64,000 nt of DNA from Bradyrhizobium retamae (lineage in GTDB: Bacteria; Pseudomonadota; Alphaproteobacteria; Rhizobiales; Xanthobacteraceae), in NCBI RefSeq assembly GCF_001440415.1, contig NZ_LLYA01000181.1, positions 224,822 to 288,821 on the forward strand, written 5' to 3'. The translations under genes and the position numbers were made by a program. Of this stretch, positions 58,842 through 64,000 are shown one piece after another. The notes under the pieces were generated by a model that searched no databases, was not told the origin of the DNA, and saw nothing but the letters and a program-made list of their open reading frames with translations. How positions within the stretch are numbered: the first letter of the stretch is position 1; every line of letters begins with the position of its first letter.

Positions 58842-58866
58842 AACGACCGCCAGCGAGGGATGTTCC
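58842..58866 (-). promoter_or_regulatory. EcfG-type promoter of the avidin-like gene, perfect match
   Basis: Minus strand GGAAC (58866-58862), 16 bases, CGTT (58845-58842). It exactly fits GGAAC-N16-CGTT and lies 31 bases before the avidin-like start. Confidence 0.72.
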
Positions 58867-58910
58867 GCTTCGCAGCGGGTCGGGTTCTCGATTCCGCAAA
58901 TCCACGAACG

Positions 58911-59885
58911 CTATTTGCCCACAAGCGGCGCGATGGCCTCGATCTCGTTGGTCCAGATGCCTCCCGAATAGTTTGCTGGCAGCCGCGCGAACTGCTCCGG
59001 CGTATCGATCCCGCTCGAGAATTCGCCGCCCCGATAGGGGCCGAGCACGAAAACTTCGCTGTTGGCCGCCTTCATGCGGTTGAGGAAGCGGTGCGGCCAG
59101 CCCCACATCCACGGCGCGACATTGATCGGCAACATCACCATCGCGTTATGGCAGGCTTTCGGCACCACGCCGCTCCAGCCGTAGCCGATGTAGCCGAGCA
59201 GGCAGCTCTTGATCGTCGCGCGCGAGATCGTCCGGACATCCGGAAGGCGCTGGCGCACGATCTCGACCGGCTCATCGCCGCCATACACCATGATCTGCGC
59301 CCGGCGTTCGGCGGGGAGCTTGTCCAGCACGGCCGCCAGCTTCTCCCCCTCGGACGGGTCGCGGCCCTTTACGTTGATCAGGAGCCGCTGCCGCGGAAAG
59401 GTCGCCAGCACCTCGGTGAGTGTCGGCATCAGGCCGATGCCCTTGCCGCGAAACGGAAAGGTCTTGCCACCATCGGCTGTATAGCCATGGCCGATATCGA
59501 GCTTCTTCAAATAGGCCATGGAGTGTTCGCGCGTGACGCCGCGCCCGTCGGTGCGGCAATCCAGCGTCCAGTCGTGAAACACCGCGAATTCGCCGTCGGT
59601 CGTCGGGTGAACGTCGAGCTCGACGACATCGGCGCCGGCCGCAAGGCTGGCTCGCATCGATTCGATCGTGTTCTCCAGATAGTGATGGCTTGACGGCAGC
59701 ATTCGCGCCGCCGTGCAGGTGTCGTTCTTCAGCTCGCGCTCGTCGAAGCGCTGGGCAATGCCGCGATGCGCGAGCAGGACGGGCTTGCCCTCCTGATGGG
59801 CGGCGAGATGATTGGTGTTGTTGAGGTAGATGGCTGCGCCCAAGACGGCGATCGCCGCCGCCGCATATTTCAGTTTCTTGTTCAA
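58911..59885 (-). CDS. Glycerophosphodiester phosphodiesterase family protein
   Basis: 324 residues with a membrane helix at the start (LKYAAAAIAVLGAAIYL). GDPD core: VLLAHRGIAQ (catalytic His-Arg), ENTIESMRASLAAGADVVEL, DVHPTTDGEFAVFHDWTLDC and INVKGRDP. Hydrolyses glycerophosphodiesters to glycerol-3-phosphate and alcohol. A 20-odd residue insertion near the first catalytic loop (DERELKNDTCTAARMLPSS) is unusual. Faces outward (periplasmic) by the N-terminal anchor. Substrate by family. Confidence 0.85.
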   Translation of the reverse strand: MNKKLKYAAAAIAVLGAAIYLNNTNHLAAHQEGKPVLLAHRGIAQRFDERELKNDTCTAARMLPSSHHYLENTIESMRASLAAGADVVELDVHPTTDGEFAVFHDWTLDCRTDGRGVTREHSMAYLKKLDIGHGYTADGGKTFPFRGKGIGLMPTLTEVLATFPRQRLLINVKGRDPSEGEKLAAVLDKLPAERRAQIMVYGGDEPVEIVRQRLPDVRTISRATIKSCLLGYIGYGWSGVVPKACHNAMVMLPINVAPWMWGWPHRFLNRMKAANSEVFVLGPYRGGEFSSGIDTPEQFARLPANYSGGIWTNEIEAIAPLVGK

Positions 59886-60043
59886 GGCTTGCCCCGTGTA
59901 GGAGGGGGATCGCTAGGCGTGATTTTTGGTCTATTTGCGGCAGCGGATGCAGGGAGGCGCGAAACGCTTGGCGTTGCGTCGCGCCGGCTTGTCGGCGCTG
60001 AAGCTGCCCATTACCGTGTTTCAACAAAGGGAGCGAAGCGGGG

Positions 60044-60544
60044 ATGAATCAGCTCAAGATCGGGGACATCACCATCGGCGCGGTGATCGAGCGCGAGGGG
60101 CCATGGCGGCGGCCGCAGGATTTTTTCCCCGCTTACGAGGCGGTATTCAGGCATCATCTTGACGTTGAGGCATTGCGCGTTACGACAAACCGATGCGGCA
60201 GGACTGGGTGCTGCGCGGCTTCCGGCAATTCGACCGCGCCGGTCTCGCTGGTCCTGACCTACGACAAAATTCTCGATCCCGGCGCGGTCTGCCACTTCGA
60301 TCTCGGCGCGCTCTGCTACGGCATCGTGCTCGCCGCCTGGGACCGCGGGCTTGGCAGCGTCATCAACGGGCAGGGAATCATGCGCTCGTACATCGTGCAC
60401 GAGGTCGCCAATATCCCCAAGGACGAGGTCATCATGACCTGCGTCGCCATGGGCTATCCCGACGACAGCTTTCCCGCAAATGCCGTCCGCTCCGACCGCG
60501 AGCCGAACAGCGATTTCGTCCGCTATGTCGGCTTTGCCGATTGA
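60044..60544 (+). pseudogene. Fusion scar: metallo-hydrolase N-terminus joined to nitroreductase C-terminus
   Basis: 166 codons. The first ~40 (MNQLKIGDITIGAVIEREGP, then WRRPQDFFPAYEA) match the start of an MBL-fold metallo-hydrolase, with nothing of its metal site. The last ~110 (LDPGAVCHFDLGALCYGIVL, GLGSVINGQGIMRSY, VIMTCVAMGYPDDSF) match the C-terminal half of a nitroreductase. The nitroreductase frame begins further back in another frame (MRQDWVLRGFRQFD, near 60190) and slips by one base (an extra C near 60231) to join. So a deletion fused two genes, plus a frameshift. Non-functional. Confidence 0.75.
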
Positions 60545-60553
60545 CGAGCGAAT

Positions 60554-62635
60554 TTACGCCGCCCGCACCTCCGAGAGGAAGCGGTTGACTTGTCCGGCGA
60601 GATCCTTGGACTGCGAGGACAATTGCTCGGCCGCGCCGAGCACCTGATTGGCGGCGGCGCCGGTATCGTCGGCGGCCTTCTGGACGCCGGTGATGTTGGA
60701 ATTGACCTCCTGGGTGCCGCGCGCGGCTTCCTGCACGCTGCGGGAGATTTCCTTGGTCGCGGAGCCCTGTTCCTCGATCGCGGCGGCAATCGCGGTTCCG
60801 ATCTGGTCGATCTCGCCGATCACGTTGGCGACGTTCTGGATCGCCGTCACGGTCTGATCGCTCGCCGCCTGAATGGATGCGATCTGTTCGGAGATTTCGG
60901 TGGTTGCCTTGGCAGTCTGGCCGGCCAGCGATTTGACTTCGGAAGCGACGACCGCAAAGCCACGGCCGGCATCGCCGGCGCGCGCGGCTTCGATGGTCGC
61001 GTTCAGCGCCAGTAGGTTGGTTTGCGCGGCAATGCTTTGGATCAACGTCACGACGTCGCCGATCTTTTGCGCGCCCTCGGCGAGCGAGCGGGCGGTCTCG
61101 CCGGTGCGCCGCGCATTATCGACGGCGCGGGCGGCGATTTCGGTCGATTGCGCGACCTGGCGGCCGATCTCGGAGATCGAGGAGGTCAATTCTTCGGTGG
61201 CGCTGGCAACCGTCTGCACGTTGGCCGAGGTCTGCTCGGAAGCGGCGGCAACGATCGCCGCCTGGCGGTTGGTGGCGGTCGCCGTCGACGACATCGACTG
61301 CGCGGTGTCTTCCATGACGGACGAGGCGGCCGAAAGTCCGCCGACCAATTCGGTGACCTTGGCTTCGAACGCGCGGGTGAGTTCGTCGAGCACCTGGGCG
61401 CGGCGCATCTTGCCGTCGTTCTCGGCGGCCTTCTCGGCGGCAAGACGTTCCGCCTCGATCATGCTGTCCTTGAAGACGCGCACCGCCGATGCCATCGCGC
61501 CGATCTCATCGCCGCGGCCGGCGCCGGCGATTTCACCGGATACGTCGCCGCTGGCCAGCCGCGACATGGTGGTGGTGAGGTCGACGATCGGCATGCAGAC
61601 GCGGCGGCGCACCATCACGATCAGCGTGGCGCTGGCGGCGACAACCGCGATCAGGCCCGCCAGCGCGATCAGGAAGCTGAAGCGCGCGGAGGAATAGGCC
61701 TCGCCGAGCACCTGCTCGGCGTTGTCGTAGAACGCGTCGCGGACCGTAATGATGGACGCAAGACCGAGTTGCGTCTCCGCGTAGTAGGTTTCCATGTCAT
61801 GTTCATACTTGCCGCTGATGGCGCCATCCTTGACGAGCTTCAGCTCTTTGCCGAAGCGATCGACATAGGCCGCGTTCATCTTGTCGAGCGCCGCGGCCAC
61901 ATTGGCCGGCGTAGAGGGATTGCTGCGCAATTCCTGCAGCGACATCAGAATCTGATCGTTTCGCCCCTGCGAGCGGCTGATCTCCATCTTCTCGGCTTCA
62001 GTGGCTACCCGGTTGGCACCGATGAGATTCTTGTGCAGGCTGGAGTTGAGACCGCCGACGTCGCGTAGCGTCCAGGCGACATTGGCGTAGCTTGCCTGCC
62101 GGTAGGCCGTGCCGTCGAGCTGCGCGATCTTGCGCACCTGCTCGTCGAGCAGCGTCGTGACAGCCTTGTTGAAGACGGAGTTGTCGGAGACGATTTTCTT
62201 GGCAGCGTCGCGGCGGGCTTCCGGCGGACCGGTGAGGGCCTTGTCGATGGCTGCGCGCAGCGCGGCGAACTGGGTATTCAGGGCATCGATGCTGTTCCCG
62301 ACGGCAGCACTGTCGTCGATCGCGCCCACCAGGGTCGCCTTGACCCGGTTCATCTTGTCGCGCGCCCCATCGGTGTTCTTGCGATATTTGTCGAGTTCAG
62401 CAAGCAGTTTCGGATCCACGGTAGGAGGTCCGAACATGATGTTGGTGGCAAAGCCGCGCTCGGGATTCATGTAGCGCGGGATGTCGCCGACCGCGCGCAC
62501 CACCTCCAGCCGGGTCTGCGCGACCGAGACCTTGTCCATGGTCTGGTACTTCGAAACCGCCACATAGACGGCGAGCCCGCCGCCGACAGCGGAAAGCGAA
62601 ACGATGGCAGCGGTGAGGAGGGTACCGATTTTCAT
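60554..62635 (-). CDS. Methyl-accepting chemotaxis protein
   Basis: 693 residues. N-terminal membrane helix (LLTAAIVSLSAVGGGLAVYV), a ~290-residue periplasmic helical sensor, a second membrane helix near residue 330 (FLIALAGLIAVVAASATLIV), a HAMP domain, and the signalling hairpin with IQSIAAQTNLLALNATIEAA and AGDAGRGFAVVASEVKSLA. No C-terminal CheR-tethering pentapeptide is seen. Ligand unknown. Single gene facing the fusion-scar gene. Confidence 0.92.
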   Translation of the reverse strand: MKIGTLLTAAIVSLSAVGGGLAVYVAVSKYQTMDKVSVAQTRLEVVRAVGDIPRYMNPERGFATNIMFGPPTVDPKLLAELDKYRKNTDGARDKMNRVKATLVGAIDDSAAVGNSIDALNTQFAALRAAIDKALTGPPEARRDAAKKIVSDNSVFNKAVTTLLDEQVRKIAQLDGTAYRQASYANVAWTLRDVGGLNSSLHKNLIGANRVATEAEKMEISRSQGRNDQILMSLQELRSNPSTPANVAAALDKMNAAYVDRFGKELKLVKDGAISGKYEHDMETYYAETQLGLASIITVRDAFYDNAEQVLGEAYSSARFSFLIALAGLIAVVAASATLIVMVRRRVCMPIVDLTTTMSRLASGDVSGEIAGAGRGDEIGAMASAVRVFKDSMIEAERLAAEKAAENDGKMRRAQVLDELTRAFEAKVTELVGGLSAASSVMEDTAQSMSSTATATNRQAAIVAAASEQTSANVQTVASATEELTSSISEIGRQVAQSTEIAARAVDNARRTGETARSLAEGAQKIGDVVTLIQSIAAQTNLLALNATIEAARAGDAGRGFAVVASEVKSLAGQTAKATTEISEQIASIQAASDQTVTAIQNVANVIGEIDQIGTAIAAAIEEQGSATKEISRSVQEAARGTQEVNSNITGVQKAADDTGAAANQVLGAAEQLSSQSKDLAGQVNRFLSEVRAA

Positions 62636-62795
62636 GGGATTTTAGGCCATTTGCGCTGGTAACGGATGTGCGGACTGCCAGTATAGGTGGTGCAAATTAA
62701 TCCAGGGTTACGGTTGCACGTGTCACACCGGCCGTTCCAGTTGGTCTTGGCGATGGCGCGTGGTGCCGCGGCCTTAGCGACAGAGGAGCGAGGAA

Positions 62796-63551
62796 ATGAA
62801 AATCGTCATTATCGGCGGTACAGGTCTGATCGGTTCGAAGTTGGCTCCGTTGCTCGCCTCGCGCGGTCACGAGGTGCTGCAGGCGTCCCCGAGCAGGGGG
62901 ATCAACGCCGTGACCGGGGAGGGGCTGCAACCGGCGCTGGTGGGCGCCGACATTGCCGTCGACGTCTCGAATTCGCCCTCGTTCGAGGACAAGGCGGTGC
63001 TGCACTTCTTTGAGAGCGGAACACGCAACCTGATTGCGGCGGCGAAACAGGCCGGTGTGCGGCACTGCGTTGCACTGTCGATCGTCGGTACCGACCGGCT
63101 CGAGAGCAGCGGGTATTTCCGCGCCAAGCTGGCGCAGGAGCGGCTGATCGAAAATTCCGGGCTGGCCTACACGATCCTGCGCGCCACCCAGTTCTTCGAA
63201 TTCGTCGGCGCGATCGCGGATTTCGGGCGCAGGGACCGCGAGGTTCACGTTTCCAGCCAGTTGATGCAGCCGTTGTTGTCCGACGAGGTCGCGGAAGCGC
63301 TGGCCGACGTGACGCTCGGCGAGCCTGCCAATGGCATATGCGAGGTCGCGGGTCCCGAAGCGGCGCCGCTTGCGGATTTCGTCGGCCGCTGGCTCCGCAA
63401 GCAAGGCGATACCAGCAAGATCGTGGCGGGCGTGGACGTGCCGTATTTCGGCGCGCCACTCGCGTTGCGCACGCTGGTGCCGGACAACGGCGCGCGGATC
63501 ATGCCGACGCGTTTCGATGATTGGCTGGGCAGGGCAGTTCATTCGGCATGA
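62796..63551 (+). CDS. NAD(P)-binding atypical SDR (NmrA/YesF-like)
   Basis: 251 residues. Nucleotide-binding GGTGLIGSKL near the start (MKIVIIGGTGLIG), SIVGTDRLESSGYFRAKLAQ and YTILRATQFFEFVGAIADF are typical of NmrA-type atypical SDRs. No Y-x3-K catalytic motif of classical SDRs is conserved in the usual place. Such proteins act on quinones or sense the NADP state; role here unknown. RBS GAGG ahead of the ATG. Confidence 0.83.
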   Translation: MKIVIIGGTGLIGSKLAPLLASRGHEVLQASPSRGINAVTGEGLQPALVGADIAVDVSNSPSFEDKAVLHFFESGTRNLIAAAKQAGVRHCVALSIVGTDRLESSGYFRAKLAQERLIENSGLAYTILRATQFFEFVGAIADFGRRDREVHVSSQLMQPLLSDEVAEALADVTLGEPANGICEVAGPEAAPLADFVGRWLRKQGDTSKIVAGVDVPYFGAPLALRTLVPDNGARIMPTRFDDWLGRAVHSA

Positions 63552-63639
63552 GTGGACCATGAGCTGAGTGGTCGCGCATGTCCCTTCGCTCATCCGGTCT
63601 ACGAACTACGTGAGATCGTCATCCCCCGCGAAGTGTTTA

Positions 63640-64000
63640 GCCCGGAGACATGGCTGACACCTGTTCGGACACGGGATCCAGTACGCTGCGGCTTATCGGT
63701 TCTATCACTGACGTCTCTGGAATACTGGACCGTCCGCCTTCGCGGAGGATGACAACTGAATGTGACGAAGTATTCTCGCGGCGCATTGCGTCCGAGTTTT
63801 GCTCTCAACTTCCCGCCCTCTCGTTCGGAGGGCGCAGGGAAGACCGGGTGCTTGCCGCACCTGCGGTCTCGTGTGCAAAGTGCGCAAAGAAAAACGCACA
63901 CGAGCATACAGGTACAGCGGGAGCATCCCGGCCTTCCCTGCGGCTTTACGGCTTACTTCGTGCTCTTGTGTCCGCAAGATCTGCCAGAATGTGCGAACGG
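63640..64000. repeat. Composite dispersed repeat at the window edge
   Basis: No real gene follows the SDR. The stretch includes GAAGTGTTTAGCCCGGAGAC, then a ...CTGGAATACTGGACCGTCC-GCCTTCGCGGAGGATGACAA element like the one at 9960-10037, and a block with a perfect inverted repeat CTCGTGTGC (63869-63877) / GCACACGAG (63897-63905). Blocks like these recur in bradyrhizobial genomes and yield spurious short proteins (from memory). The repeat runs off the edge. Confidence 0.55.

Noticed and set aside
63599..63977. Two overlapping frames of 90-102 residues at the right edge
   Set aside because: They translate dispersed repeat sequence; this type of product recurs as spurious annotation.

Overview
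The window reads as chromosomal DNA of a Bradyrhizobium-like alphaproteobacterium (Nitrobacteraceae). The evidence is high GC, type II glutamine synthetase behind a sigma-54 promoter, an iron-control (Irr-type) box, EcfG-type general-stress promoters, many small proteins of bradyrhizobial type, and several dispersed intergenic repeats. Identifications rest on motifs read by eye and knowledge of families; no search was run. I see no tRNA, rRNA, CRISPR array, prophage or complete insertion sequence.

Layout. 0-5 kb is core: partial ppk1, hdaA, a CDP-alcohol phosphatidyltransferase, the overlapping purM-purN pair, a glutathione transferase and a cold-shock protein. 5-19 kb holds an autotransporter-like barrel, a rhodanese, an AhpD-like/AraC divergent pair, rnd, an orphan HigA antitoxin, selO, aspS, a large anchored unknown, the malic enzyme maeB and a DoxX protein. 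19-27 kb has a three-gene TRAP transporter (dctP-dctQ-dctM), a reductase of the RibD/DHFR type, a polysaccharide deacetylase, an exported glutathione peroxidase, an L,D-transpeptidase and CreA. 27-34 kb holds small secreted proteins, a divergent MocR regulator/PNPOx-like pair, an M20 deacylase, a REP-like palindrome and a cobalamin-binding-like protein.

34.9-38.1 kb is an aldoxime-nitrile pathway: an AraC/NitR-type regulator, a nitrilase and a haem aldoxime dehydratase on one strand, able to convert an aldoxime to a nitrile to a carboxylic acid. 38-49 kb is mixed: GNAT, DUF2161, an SDR, glnII with its sigma-54 promoter and a DUF2735 neighbour, and three separate genes for the same tandem GrlR-like barrel protein. 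Two neighbouring genes at 42.3-43.9 kb each carry a single in-frame TGA with intact coding sequence behind it.

49-53 kb is an iron-uptake unit (TonB receptor, PepSY membrane protein, small membrane protein) behind an Irr-type box. 53.2-58.9 kb is the most unusual part, apparently a general-stress island. It contains five very hydrophilic small proteins, a DUF2267 protein, an HtrA-like protein that has lost its catalytic His and Ser and is translationally coupled to a LuxR-type regulator, and an avidin-like protein. Three EcfG-type promoters, all with a 16-base spacer and all on the minus strand, precede the hydrophilin operon, the DUF2267 gene and the avidin-like gene. An ABC-F ATPase lies on the other strand between them. 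59-64 kb holds a glycerophosphodiesterase, a scar gene that joins the start of a metallo-hydrolase to the end of a nitroreductase, a chemotaxis receptor, a NAD(P)-binding protein and a composite dispersed repeat running off the edge.
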